Shown here piece by piece: positions 16,302 through 24,490 of a stretch of 32,810 nucleotides of DNA. The DNA lies in contig NZ_PEIB01000044.1 in assembly GCF_004116385.1 (NCBI RefSeq), positions 1 through 32,810 on the forward strand. Direction: 5' to 3'. The position numbers and the translations under genes are program-made. Position 1 is the stretch's first letter; each line of letters begins with the position of its first letter. A model generated the notes under the pieces. It made no database searches. It was not told the origin of the DNA and saw nothing but the letters and a program-made list of their open reading frames with translations. Source of the DNA: Veronia nyctiphanis. Its GTDB lineage: Bacteria; Pseudomonadota; Gammaproteobacteria; Enterobacterales; Vibrionaceae.

Positions 16302-17036
16302 ATGAACCGCCTTTTGCTTGCACTCGGCAGCCTGATGGCTTCGTCACTGGCAACCGCCAATACCTTCTCTGTTCATTGCCCGATTGGCTGCCCTGAAAAC
16401 CCACCGGGAAATCATCAGGTGTTCACCCATATCTATGGCATGTCGCTAAGCCCTGAAACCAAGTTTGCCAACTGGGTAGCCTATGAAGTGACGCCGCAGA
16501 ACTTTGGCGTGAGTCCGGGCAGGAATTGGGACAACAATGATGCCTTGCCGGGAACGACGGTCCTCGAAGAGAAAGATTACAGTGGTGCATGGAAAGCCAT
16601 TGGCGTCGACAAAGGACACATGGCCCCGTTGGCCGCGTTCGCCAATAACCCGTATTGGTATGAGACCAACTACATCAGCAACATCACCCCGCAAAAGTCA
16701 GCCCTCAATCAGGGACCATGGGAAGAGCTCGAGTCGGCAATTCGCAAAGGCGCCACCTATGAGTCACCGTTCTTCGTCGTGACCGGGTCACTGTTTGAAA
16801 AAGAGATGCCCTCACTGCCCAAGGCGGATGAAACGCACCAGATACCGTCTGCCTTCTACAAGCTGGTTTATAACGCCAAAGGCGAGGGTGTGGCGTTCAT
16901 CATGGAGCAGGACAGTGGGCGTAATGATGACTATTGCGCGAAGCAGGTACCGATGAGTGAGCTCAGTGTCCGAGTTGGATATGCGTTGCCGTCAGTGGCA
17001 GTTGATGCGGAGATGGTGAAGAGAGTGGGGTGTTAG
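16302..17036 (+). CDS. Exported DNA/RNA non-specific endonuclease (NucA/EndA family)
   Basis: A 244-residue protein. Residues 1-19 (MNRLLLALGSLMASSLATA) are a Sec signal. The catalytic motif is DKGHMAP at 103-109 with H106 as general base, a close variant of the family's DRGH. NITPQ at 127-131 is followed by N136 in ALNQGPW, the metal ligand. These are the beta-beta-alpha-metal nuclease hallmarks seen in Serratia nuclease and Vibrio Dns-like enzymes. The protein would degrade DNA and RNA in the periplasm or outside the cell. It is intact. Its GC content is higher than its neighbours and resembles a host-chromosome gene, so it is a cargo gene from a bacterial source. It might destroy incoming phage DNA or yield nucleotides. 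Confidence 0.85.
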   Translation: MNRLLLALGSLMASSLATANTFSVHCPIGCPENPPGNHQVFTHIYGMSLSPETKFANWVAYEVTPQNFGVSPGRNWDNNDALPGTTVLEEKDYSGAWKAIGVDKGHMAPLAAFANNPYWYETNYISNITPQKSALNQGPWEELESAIRKGATYESPFFVVTGSLFEKEMPSLPKADETHQIPSAFYKLVYNAKGEGVAFIMEQDSGRNDDYCAKQVPMSELSVRVGYALPSVAVDAEMVKRVGC

Positions 17037-17211
17037 GGGAAAGACTGTATACAACTACCTTTTGATGAGGCAAATTTGGCCTTCTTCGATGGGCGAATTA
17101 ATGTGATCGATTTCTTCTTTTCAGAATTAAGAAGAAAAGCTTTGTCTGAACGTACTTTTATTAATTGAGAACGATAGAGGTAATAGTCGACTTGCACTAT
17201 TTAGGTTAGAC

Positions 17212-17231
17212 TACTGTCTCTTTGAACAGTA
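17212..17231. repeat. Small inverted repeat upstream of the methyltransferase
   Basis: TACTGT at 17212-17217 and ACAGTA at 17226-17231 form a perfect six-base dyad with an eight-base spacer. It lies 26 bases before the methyltransferase ATG. A candidate regulator site; no promoter boxes are clear. Confidence 0.3.
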
Positions 17232-17256
17232 ATTTGTGTTTCACAAGGTACGTCAC

Positions 17257-18402
17257 ATGACAAATACTTTGCTGGCCTATGATGAGAGTTCTCTCGATAT
17301 ACCCAGAAAGCAAGATATCACTACTTTCAGATGTTGCGACTTCTTTGCTGGAAGTGGGTTGGTTACAGAAGGCCTTAAAAGTCGCTTTAAATCCGTATGG
17401 GCGAATGACATTTGCAGCAAAAAGCAGCAGGTTTTTGAGGCTAATCATGGGTCGAGTCATTTCGTAGCTGGTAGCATTGAGAGCGTATGTGGAAAAGCAA
17501 TACCCAGGCATGAATTATCATGGTCAAGTTTTCCATGTCAGGACCTGTCTCTCGCAGGTAATATGGATGGCATCGGTGGCAAACGAAGCGGTATGGTTTG
17601 GGAGTGGTTTCGAGTTCTTGATGAAATGGATTCGCTACCCCCAGTCGTTGTTGCTGAAAACGTTGTCGGGCTTGTTTCATCTAAGGAAGGTGAACACTAT
17701 GTCTCTTTGCATAATGCATTGTCAGAGCGAGGATATCGAGTTGGAGCGGTTCTGCTAGACGCAGTTAATTGGGTACCTCAATCTCGCCCAAGAATTTTCG
17801 TTGTTGGGGTTCAAAAACACATCGATATAAAAGGTTTTGTGTCTGATAAACCAAACTGGGCTCACTCAAAACAAATTATCAATTTAGCTGATAAAGTGTC
17901 AGATTGGTGTTGGTGGGACTTACCTGAACCTCTTTCAGAGAATATAAGCCTTCAGTCTTTGATCGATTTTGATCATCCCTTGGATAACCCGGAAAAGTCA
18001 GCGAAAAATATTGCAATGATTTCGGAGTCTCATATGAACAAGCTCAAAGAGCTTGAAAAAGAGGGTAGAAGGGTGTTCCCTGGGTATATGCGTATTAGAA
18101 ACGGTCAGCAATTTTTGGAACTGCGGTTTGACGATATAGCAGGCTGCCTCCGTGCACCAACTGGAGGGAGTAGCCGACAACATCTAGTTATTAGTATTAG
18201 CGGTGAGTTACACACTAGACTGTTGAGTATTTCAGAGACTGCAAAACTGATGGGAGCCCCAAATGGCTACAAAATTCCCGGTTCGTACAATGATGGATAT
18301 AGGGCTATGGGAGACGCAGTGGCGATGCCAGCTGTAAAGTTTCTGAGTGAGAATCTGCTTGCACCATTAGCTAATCGCGTAGCTAAAATTAAACAAATAT
18401 AA
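17257..18402 (+). CDS. DNA cytosine-5 methyltransferase (Dcm family)
   Basis: A 381-residue complete enzyme. The start is ATG at 17257, with AAGGT upstream; a GTG at 17236 is in frame but has no ribosome site. Motif I FAGSG is at 30-34, the catalytic PCQ (C94) follows in SSFPCQDLS, ENV (motif VI) in VVVAENVVGL, QSRPR (motif VIII), a target-recognition region, and MGDAVAMPAVKFL (motif X). It transfers a methyl group from S-adenosylmethionine to cytosine C5. No restriction enzyme gene is adjacent, but the convergent three-gene operon to the right may be a partner. It could otherwise protect phage DNA from host restriction. Motifs are complete, so activity is expected; target unknown. Confidence 0.9.
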   Translation: MTNTLLAYDESSLDIPRKQDITTFRCCDFFAGSGLVTEGLKSRFKSVWANDICSKKQQVFEANHGSSHFVAGSIESVCGKAIPRHELSWSSFPCQDLSLAGNMDGIGGKRSGMVWEWFRVLDEMDSLPPVVVAENVVGLVSSKEGEHYVSLHNALSERGYRVGAVLLDAVNWVPQSRPRIFVVGVQKHIDIKGFVSDKPNWAHSKQIINLADKVSDWCWWDLPEPLSENISLQSLIDFDHPLDNPEKSAKNIAMISESHMNKLKELEKEGRRVFPGYMRIRNGQQFLELRFDDIAGCLRAPTGGSSRQHLVISISGELHTRLLSISETAKLMGAPNGYKIPGSYNDGYRAMGDAVAMPAVKFLSENLLAPLANRVAKIKQI

Positions 18403-18626
18403 CTTTTGAAAATGATTGATTACAGTATGTCAGAGTATCTATTCGATACTGAAGAAATAAGGCTAGGGGTAACTAGATTCTGAATTTAGAGGTTCAATGG
18501 TCGGAAAGTTCAAAAATGGTACATACGCTTTTTGGGCTTTATAGGCTTTGAGAAAATCTTGTAATTTGAGCCAGAAGCTTAGCAATTAAATGATTTCAAA
18601 CTCTAAGCAAAGATGAATTATTATAT

Positions 18627-18659
18627 AGGGGGAACACATTTATAAATGTGATTCCCCCT
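18627..18659. terminator. Bidirectional terminator between convergent genes
   Basis: AGGGGGAA (18627-18634) pairs with TTCCCCCT (18652-18659) around the perfect palindrome CACATTTATAAATGTG (18635-18650). It lies between the ends of the methyltransferase (plus) and the DUF262 gene (minus) and would stop both transcripts. Confidence 0.7.
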
Positions 18660-18666
18660 GTTCTCT

Positions 18667-20286
18667 TCATATAGAGAAATTTAGCTTTGATATTGATGTG
18701 CTGATAATGTTATCTTTTTCCCATGAGAAAATATATTGTTCACGTTCTAATGAAAATTCTTCGTATCTACCTGCATTAAACATACTCACAAGTTCATCAG
18801 TCAAAAAATGTGCAGACATTTCACGAGGAGATAAATCACATATAGAAAACTTTCTGGTCTTTTCAAGACACAAAAAGTTCATTCCAGCTCTGTTCTTATA
18901 AGTAGATTGGTAACGATTGTTTAATTCGTCAGGTATTTTCAAAAGATTTGATTCAATAGTTACTAAATCACTGTCACCGAATACTTCGACTTGTTTTAAG
19001 TACAAAGCATGTGACCATACTCTTGACCTTGAATTTTTAAGTGATATTTTTTTAGTCGCTATTGAAAACTCAGGCTTAAAATTCAATGACCAAGTAAGAA
19101 CTCCATCATCAATAAATTTTCTAAAATCATTTATTGCATTAGACGAGTTTCTTGCATTTGCGCCAAATGCTTTAGCATATGTAGTGACGTAATACCAAGC
19201 TCTAAGTTTGTCAAGATCTCTATTCCTGCATTTAAAAAAGTAAAAAAGAATGCAGATGAGCTGCATTTTATATGGAAATTTAGATGGTGAATCAATAAAA
19301 AGACTTCGTTCACAAAAATGTATGGCTTGCGTAAAGTTTTCAAATATCTTTGATAGCAAACTTTCATTGATTGATTTTGACAATTTCTCAGGAGATTTGC
19401 TGTATATATCTATACCCAACTCAATCTTTACCAAAGATAGAATTATTCCATCATCAATTGAAACCCAGTTTCGGTTGACTTTGTCTACAAGATACTTCTT
19501 TTTTAGATTCTCTAGTAATGCAAGAAACTCAAATTGCATTGAGTTACTGAAAGCATTAACCATATGAGCTTCTGACATTGTTGTGCCACGGTTGTTTATT
19601 CTTTCAAATGCTTTTGTAACAATATCTTGACGATCAGACTCTAATGGAACGATTGGAATTTTATAATTTTTGAAGGCTGATTGAATTTCATCCGATTTAT
19701 CTATTCTGTGCTCTTTATCTATAGAAATCCTTCTTTGGTGAGATAGAAACAGACGACTATTCAAAATAGTATTTAATGGAATATACCTGCTTATATCGTC
19801 TAGATTACCATCATAATTTAGCTTCGGATCTCTGATAAATTTAATAATATTTTTCAACGAGGGATGAGTGGCGTTAATAAATAGATCATCAACACTATCT
19901 GAGTCTAAGTCACAAAAAACCTCATGTTCAAGTGACGACGAGTCGTTGATGAGGTTATTTTTATCATAAAATAATGCACAATATAGCGTAGATAAACGTT
20001 GTAGCCCATCCATCACAAATTGATTAACTGGGAAAGTTTCCTCAAATTTCAATTGTATTGGACCGATTCGCTTTTCTTGGCGCATTTGATTATTTTTTGT
20101 TTGCCAAATCAGTATTGCTCCGATGGGTAATCCTTCCATGACACTACAGAGCAGATCATGCCTTTGATCCCAATCCCAAACCAATGGCCTTTGGAAACTA
20201 GGTATTTTAATTGCACCAGAGCTAAGGTCCTCTAGTAAATTTGTCATGAACAAGACCTTAGGATCTGTGTTTAGTGAAACACTCAT
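18667..20286 (-). CDS. DUF262 domain protein (GmrSD-like nuclease family)
   Basis: A 539-residue protein. The N-terminal DUF262 (ParB/sulfiredoxin-fold) domain shows IPSFQRPLVWDW at 28-39, LPIGAILIW and MDGLQRLSTLY around residue 92-102; the DGLQR form is a common variant of DGQQR. FERINNRGTTMSEAHMVNAF later in the domain matches the conserved F-x-x-x-N-x-x-G-x-x-L/M region. The C-terminal half resembles a helical DUF262 partner region, ending in a segment like the DUF1524 tail (NFLCLEKTRKFSICDLSP), but I see no HNH histidines. In type IV restriction and BREX this domain hydrolyses NTP to control DNA cleavage. Its ATG overlaps the stop of the TOPRIM gene (ATGA). It is AT-rich and last in the operon. 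The defence role is inferred from context. Confidence 0.75.
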   Translation of the reverse strand: MSVSLNTDPKVLFMTNLLEDLSSGAIKIPSFQRPLVWDWDQRHDLLCSVMEGLPIGAILIWQTKNNQMRQEKRIGPIQLKFEETFPVNQFVMDGLQRLSTLYCALFYDKNNLINDSSSLEHEVFCDLDSDSVDDLFINATHPSLKNIIKFIRDPKLNYDGNLDDISRYIPLNTILNSRLFLSHQRRISIDKEHRIDKSDEIQSAFKNYKIPIVPLESDRQDIVTKAFERINNRGTTMSEAHMVNAFSNSMQFEFLALLENLKKKYLVDKVNRNWVSIDDGIILSLVKIELGIDIYSKSPEKLSKSINESLLSKIFENFTQAIHFCERSLFIDSPSKFPYKMQLICILFYFFKCRNRDLDKLRAWYYVTTYAKAFGANARNSSNAINDFRKFIDDGVLTWSLNFKPEFSIATKKISLKNSRSRVWSHALYLKQVEVFGDSDLVTIESNLLKIPDELNNRYQSTYKNRAGMNFLCLEKTRKFSICDLSPREMSAHFLTDELVSMFNAGRYEEFSLEREQYIFSWEKDNIISTSISKLNFSI

Positions 20287-21254
20287 AGCGGCAACCTTAC
20301 AAAGTTCATGAACGTTTCCTCTATACTAGCGATTTCAGAATCTCCAAGGTGTTGATGCATTTTAGACCTTATATCATTGTATTCGTGTTGTTTTAGAAGA
20401 AATTTTTCGGCAAACTTCTTTCCAAAACCTTGTGCTATTGAAGTGAATGATGGATCACTTGTGTTGTAAAGTCCACTCGAAGCACATGAATTATCATCAA
20501 ATCCTTTTTTCATGTGAAAGTGATTTTTTTGAATCTGAGTCAAAGTTTTGAATGTTGAATATTTGACATAGTTAGTATTTGTTGTTATTCGTTCACTTTG
20601 AGGAATATTATCGATTAAGTACTCCACTGGAAGGTAATTTTCAATTGCCCTTCTTTTTAAAATATGATGGCAGATATGATAATCATTACAATTACTGGCA
20701 ATTGAGCTGGCAGAGTCAGATATATGTGTAGGATTACATGAGTCACTATCAACGAAAACGAATCTTTTGTTTCTATACCCTAATTTAGAAATGTTTTCTT
20801 CAAGCACTTTTTTTAACTCATCTATACCTCCCGCTGTATATGTTAGTAATCCTTTATTATTCATGTTATCAAATATTGATCTGTTATAGTCAGATAAAAT
20901 AAGTCTAATGAAATTCTTATCAAATCTTTCATTTTCAACATAAATATTAAATGGAGCTTTAATCAAATCTATAGCGTCATTTATTGATATTTCTGGTGTG
21001 CTATTTGTCCAGTTTGATATCTGTATATTACTTACTACTACTTTGTTATTAATTATGAAGTCTGTTGAATCCTTAATATAAGTATCAAGTGCAGACTGCC
21101 AAATTGCTTTATTATTTATTATAAAATTATTTATCTTTTCACTATCTTCATCATAGTGAATATATACATGACCTAATATTGCACTACTGACAATATAATT
21201 TAGTTCTTTCTCGTTTTCTTGTTCAAAAACACATTCTTTTAATATAGCTAGCAT
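20283..21254 (-). CDS. TOPRIM-domain protein (OLD/DUF4435-like), putative effector
   Basis: A 323-residue protein. Residues about 100-215 look like a TOPRIM fold: IYVENERFDKNF (E107 as the conserved Glu), LLTYTAGGIDELKKV (GG motif), RFVFVDSDSCNP (the DxD pair at 169-171) and RRAIENYLPVEYL, the I-E-N-Y-L motif common in OLD and DUF4435 proteins. The flanks are helical. TOPRIM proteins next to AAA15 ATPases are nucleases or toxins in OLD, Gabija and PARIS (AriB) systems. Its ATG overlaps the ATPase stop by one base and its own stop overlaps the DUF262 start, so the three are co-translated. It is very AT-rich and intact. Family match is by motif and order only; which subfamily is open. Confidence 0.65.
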   Translation of the reverse strand: MLAILKECVFEQENEKELNYIVSSAILGHVYIHYDEDSEKINNFIINNKAIWQSALDTYIKDSTDFIINNKVVVSNIQISNWTNSTPEISINDAIDLIKAPFNIYVENERFDKNFIRLILSDYNRSIFDNMNNKGLLTYTAGGIDELKKVLEENISKLGYRNKRFVFVDSDSCNPTHISDSASSIASNCNDYHICHHILKRRAIENYLPVEYLIDNIPQSERITTNTNYVKYSTFKTLTQIQKNHFHMKKGFDDNSCASSGLYNTSDPSFTSIAQGFGKKFAEKFLLKQHEYNDIRSKMHQHLGDSEIASIEETFMNFVRLPL

Positions 21255-22489
21255 TATATTTTACCTAGTCTAAGACTAGAAATCTCTCTTGAAAAGTCAA
21301 TATTTTCTCTAAAAACCTTTTGTGGGATATCACCTTTAATATAACCATCTTCATCAAACTTAAGTTTGTTGATTTTTGATGATTTTTCGTCTTTGTATAC
21401 CCAATATGCATTTACAATACTCTCATCTATTTCATCTTTTAGGATTGCTATTTGTATAGCTCTCATGAAGCTTTCAGAGTGTGTCTCTAATAATAATGTA
21501 ATGTTAGGATTTTTCTTTATACATAGCATTATAAAATTTGCTAAATCTATAGATGCTTTAGGATGTAAATGTAATTCTGGTTGTTCGACGGCAATTATTG
21601 GAAATTCTCCTAACTCACCATTTGCTGCCATAGCGCAAATGGTTACAATTGGTAGAGATTGCGCAATTCCTTCACCGGATTCAATAATTGGAATTCTTAA
21701 TGGACTTTCTGATTCTGAATTTTCTATTGAAATCGTATTTAGTTCTACGGTTCTTCTACCCCTTCCTGATTTTATAGTAGAACCACTTATATTAATAACT
21801 CTTCCACATGCTTTACTTAACCAACTGTTTATGTCATTAAATGATAATGAATTATTTTCAGCTAAAGACCAAATAATCTCAGCAACACCACTTCCGTCAT
21901 GCTCTATTTTTAAAGGAATACCTAGGCCAATCTCAAATTGTCGGGGAGGTTGCTTTCTAGTTGGGGAGATCCAGAAAACAGAGTCGGATAAGTTATCTAA
22001 CTTTTCATTCAGCGTTTTAAAATTTGAGAACTTTAAATTTTTATAGGTAATAGCATCACTATTATCAGATATGCATTCCAGCTTAGAATCAGTATCACTT
22101 TGCCTGAAACTATATTTTTTATTATGCTCATTTATCGATAATTTAGTTATCTTCTCTCTATCTATACCATCTTGCTGAATAGTTGCTTCAAATGAAACAT
22201 TCTGCCAACTTAATCCAAAACTTATTTTTGTTTCGGATGTTCTAACTATATCTTTAAATAGACCACCGCGAGCTGCGTTACTAGTGTAATCTAGCACACT
22301 AGGTGTATAAAAATATTGGGTTTTAGGTTTAACGCTATCAGCAATAATTTTTACTATTCTTATTAGCGAGCTTTTACCAGTGTTATTGTAACCATAGAAT
22401 AGATTCAAATTTCCAAGATCTATATCCTGTCTACTTTCAAATGACTTATAATTTGATATTGAGAATTGTTTTAGTCGAGAACTTGTCAC
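21254..22489 (-). CDS. AAA15/OLD-type ABC-like ATPase
   Basis: A 411-residue ATPase starting at GTG 22489 (MTSSRLKQFSISNYKSFES), with GGAGCG before it. Walker A is GYNNTGKSSL at residues 33-42. The signature-like ESGEGIAQSLPIV, Walker B IIAVEQPELHLHP and LLLETHSESF come in the usual C-terminal order of SMC/OLD/AAA15 ATPases. This class senses or acts on nucleic acids in OLD, Gabija, Septu and PARIS systems. It is first of three overlapping genes. An ATPase separate from its TOPRIM partner is like PARIS (AriA/AriB), not GajA, where they are fused. Very AT-rich and intact. Confidence 0.85.
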   Translation of the reverse strand: MTSSRLKQFSISNYKSFESRQDIDLGNLNLFYGYNNTGKSSLIRIVKIIADSVKPKTQYFYTPSVLDYTSNAARGGLFKDIVRTSETKISFGLSWQNVSFEATIQQDGIDREKITKLSINEHNKKYSFRQSDTDSKLECISDNSDAITYKNLKFSNFKTLNEKLDNLSDSVFWISPTRKQPPRQFEIGLGIPLKIEHDGSGVAEIIWSLAENNSLSFNDINSWLSKACGRVINISGSTIKSGRGRRTVELNTISIENSESESPLRIPIIESGEGIAQSLPIVTICAMAANGELGEFPIIAVEQPELHLHPKASIDLANFIMLCIKKNPNITLLLETHSESFMRAIQIAILKDEIDESIVNAYWVYKDEKSSKINKLKFDEDGYIKGDIPQKVFRENIDFSREISSLRLGKI

Positions 22490-22565
22490 TGTTCGCTCCG
22501 ATTAATTGGCTTTAATTTAAGTGCTACCACCCTCGGTTACTTTGGCACCCGACAGGCCATAACTA

Positions 22566-22586
22566 TCCCATGATATTTGTATGGGA
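22566..22586. repeat. Inverted repeat upstream of the ATPase operon
   Basis: TCCCAT (22566-22571) and ATGGGA (22581-22586) form a perfect dyad with a nine-base spacer, about 80 bases upstream of the GTG start. It may be an operator for the three-gene operon. The 244-base gap 22490-22733 has no gene. Confidence 0.3.
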
Positions 22587-22710
22587 AAGTTAACATAGAG
22601 TTATTACTCGATCAGTATTAATGGCAGTTCGATGCGACCAACTGCGCAATAAGTGAACATTTGTTTGTTCAATGTTTGAAACGTTTTGTGGGGATGTTAC
22701 CAGTTGAATA

Positions 22711-22728
22711 AAGGCCCTTTCGGGCCTT
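22711..22728. terminator. Hairpin after the antirepressor gene
   Basis: AAGGCCC-TTTC-GGGCCTT is a perfect seven-base stem with a four-base loop, ending five bases from the antirepressor stop. It is a likely terminator for the leftward antirepressor transcript, although a T-run is short. Confidence 0.5.
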
Positions 22729-22733
22729 AACAT

Positions 22734-23479
22734 TTATCGAGGAAGTAAAGCCAGATTAGTAGGTATCACCGGGGAGAGTTGTTCGGCCAGAATGGCTAGT
22801 CCTTTGGAGGTGACTCTGACTTGGTCGACGGTCCTCTCGAACTCACCACTGCTGACGGTTGTGACCTTGTGTTCCAAGAGGCCCCTTTGGATTTTATCCT
22901 GATAAGCCATCCAGTTTCGGTTCTCCGTTCGTCGGTAAATCCATTTCCTCTCAGATAGCCAATTGAAGAGGTCCTTGGGGCGCATCTGTAAATCCTTGGC
23001 GGCATTGGTAATGCACATTGAGCCTTGGGTACAGGCTATCCGGTGGAACGCCTCAACCTTTGGGTGGTCAGCCTCCACTTTAGCCTTGAGGCGGATGTTT
23101 TCCTCCTCGGCTTCCATGGCCAGATTAATCAGGTCCATCCGCGAGAGTTTCATCTGACCTGCTGGCGTATAGCTTCCAGTCTTTCGTATAGAGGGGAGGA
23201 CATCATCAACCACCCATCTTCGAACTTTTCGGCCTCGGGTAACTTTGAGCGCATGATGAGGCGATAGACGTCGCGTTCGGGGATGATTTGCATCTCTTGA
23301 ATACCACTCTCGGTAGGGAGGCCCTGTTTTAGGGCCCCCCTACAATGCATAGAAATTGCGTTCCTAGGCTTTGAATATCCTAGTAAAGTTGCAACGTCTT
23401 TAGCGACGAACCATGTATCACCATCACGTTGAAATACCCTTATTTGGGCATTTTGAAACTGGAAAGGAATAACGTTCAT
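22734..23479 (-). CDS. BRO-N/KilAC-type phage antirepressor, frameshifted
   Basis: An antirepressor inactivates a phage repressor to favour lytic growth. The N-terminal BRO-N domain reads IRVFQRDGDTWFVAKDVATLLGY, KPRNAISMH and ERDVYRLIMRSKLPEAEKFEDW. The C-terminal KilAC-type domain reads KLSRMDLINLAMEAEEE, then VEAFHRIACTQGS, NAAKDLQMRPKDLFNWLSERKWIYRR and VRVTSKGLAILAEQL. One missing base near 23214-23218 breaks the raw frame after EDW; repair gives VVDDVLPSIRKTGSYTP. About 248 residues. It lies downstream of an Arc-like gene, with a Mnt-like gene divergent, the same arrangement as the P22 immI region. It overlaps the preceding small gene (ATGA). Confidence 0.85.
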
Positions 23480-23688
23480 AATGCTGTCTCCTCAAACAAT
23501 CGCTGACAGGCTTGGTCAATGTCATTCAGACGGTCATTGAGAAGCCACAAAGCGGATGAAAGGGTTTCGTCGGTCAGGCTTTTGAATTGGTCTTGGGCGG
23601 AGAGTGTGATGACCAAGGCCTTGGATTGGAAGACCAGACGATCAATATCTTCTTGGAGCGAATGCAGGTTCTTTGGTACGGTATTCAT
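23476..23688 (-). CDS. Small hypothetical protein in the antirepressor operon
   Basis: A 70-residue helical protein: MNTVPKNLHSLQEDIDRLVFQS, a serine/leucine-rich middle, and LLNDRLNDIDQACQRLFEETAL. AGGAG lies seven bases before the ATG. The stop overlaps the antirepressor ATG by four bases, so the two are translated together. I do not recognise a family. The heptad-like leucines suggest coiled-coil pairing. It lies between the Arc-like and antirepressor genes, where P22 has none. A partner or modulator of the antirepressor is plausible from position only. Confidence 0.55.
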   Translation of the reverse strand: MNTVPKNLHSLQEDIDRLVFQSKALVITLSAQDQFKSLTDETLSSALWLLNDRLNDIDQACQRLFEETAL

Positions 23689-23760
23689 GTCGATTCTCCT
23701 ACTACTGATAGGGTGTTGACATAGGACCTCATGAGTTGCACCTCATGGGGTTCTTCTTTA

Positions 23761-23919
23761 TTACAGTTTTGCCTCGTTTAACCTCGTCTTTTCAAGTAAA
23801 AACAACAGTTCTTTATGTCTCGAACGCATGTTTTCTTTTGCGCGATTTCGTAACCATTGCTCAGTTTGAATCGGTAACCTTACGGTGAATTCAACGATGG
23901 GTTTCTTCGATTTAGTCAT
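23761..23919 (-). CDS. Arc-like ribbon-helix-helix repressor
   Basis: A 52-residue protein from ATG 23919; a longer start at 23955 would cross the operator. It reads VEFTVRLPIQTEQWLRNRAKENMRSRHKELLFLLEKTR. The strand with alternating side chains, followed by a helix starting at P and a second helix, is the Arc-type RHH fold (F-x-V-R-L-P-x-x). It would bind the GGACCA/TGGTCC sites upstream and repress its own operon, including the antirepressor. GGAG lies upstream of the start. Intact. Arc versus Mnt roles follow from orientation relative to the antirepressor, as in P22. Confidence 0.7.
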   Translation of the reverse strand: MTKSKKPIVEFTVRLPIQTEQWLRNRAKENMRSRHKELLFLLEKTRLNEAKL

Positions 23920-23936
23920 AGCAGTGACTCCATAGT

Positions 23937-23980
23937 GGACCATAAGTGGTCCCATTGCATGTTAGGACCACTTATGGTCC
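23937..23980. promoter_or_regulatory. Twin palindromic operators between Arc-like and Mnt-like genes
   Basis: GGACCA-TAAG-TGGTCC at 23937-23952 and GGACCA-CTTA-TGGTCC at 23965-23980 are the same palindrome, and the second is the exact reverse complement of the first. Centres are 28 bases apart. They sit between divergent RHH repressor genes, just as the mnt/arc operators do in P22. Confidence 0.75.
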
Positions 23981-24012
23981 CATGTCAATACCATTTTTGC
24001 TATATTTCTCCT

Positions 24013-24420
24013 ATGACACAGAAACTGCAATTCAAGCTCCGATTAGATGAAGAACTTCATGACCTTATAAAGTCGGCTGCTGATGCCTCGAATCAGAGTA
24101 TCAATACAGAGGTGACCAAGAGGCTTCAAAATAGTTTCACCGCTGGGCGGATTGAGAACGCAGACTATATTGATGCCAGAGAAGCAAGGGAGATTTCATC
24201 TCAAGCTTTAGCTGATGGTTACTCAGTTCTTATGCTGAAGTGTATGAAGCTAATCGGCGATGCTGCTCGCCAAGGTAATACTGAGGTGTTGGTTGATACA
24301 GGCTATTCGGAGATTAGCCCATCGATCGAAACTGATATCATCCAACCTGTAAAAGACAAATTAGAATCTCTGGGCTATCAAACGGAGTTGGATGGTTCGA
24401 CTATGAAGGTGGGCTTTTAG
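24013..24420 (+). CDS. Mnt/Arc-family ribbon-helix-helix repressor with C-terminal extension
   Basis: A 135-residue protein from ATG 24013. The N-terminal ~45 residues read QKLQFKLRLDEELHDLIKSAADAS, then NQSINTEVTKRLQ, the Arc/Mnt RHH pattern. The C-terminal ~90 residues are helical then strand-like (EISSQALADGYSVLMLKCMKL, LVDTGYSEISPSIET). Transcribed away from the Arc-like gene across the operators. TATATT ends just before the ATG and no Shine-Dalgarno sequence is visible, so the message may be leaderless. A longer in-frame start would lie in the operator. In P22, Mnt keeps the antirepressor off in the prophage; the same role is likely here. Confidence 0.7.
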   Translation: MTQKLQFKLRLDEELHDLIKSAADASNQSINTEVTKRLQNSFTAGRIENADYIDAREAREISSQALADGYSVLMLKCMKLIGDAARQGNTEVLVDTGYSEISPSIETDIIQPVKDKLESLGYQTELDGSTMKVGF

Positions 24421-24436
24421 TTTAGGGCTTTTATAC

Positions 24437-24464
24437 CTAGTGGCTACAACACCGATGCCACTAG
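24437..24464. terminator. Inverted repeat between the Mnt-like and GIY-YIG genes
   Basis: CTAGTGGC (24437-24444) and GCCACTAG (24457-24464) form a perfect eight-base stem with a 12-base loop, lying between two convergent genes. A bidirectional terminator is the simplest reading, though there is no T-run. Confidence 0.4.
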
Positions 24465-24490
24465 TGATAGATGCAACTTATGGGTGTTGG

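Noticed and set aside
21366-22046. A 226-residue plus-strand frame opposite the ATPase gene
   Set aside because: It mirrors the ATPase codons, lacks a ribosome site and has no motif.
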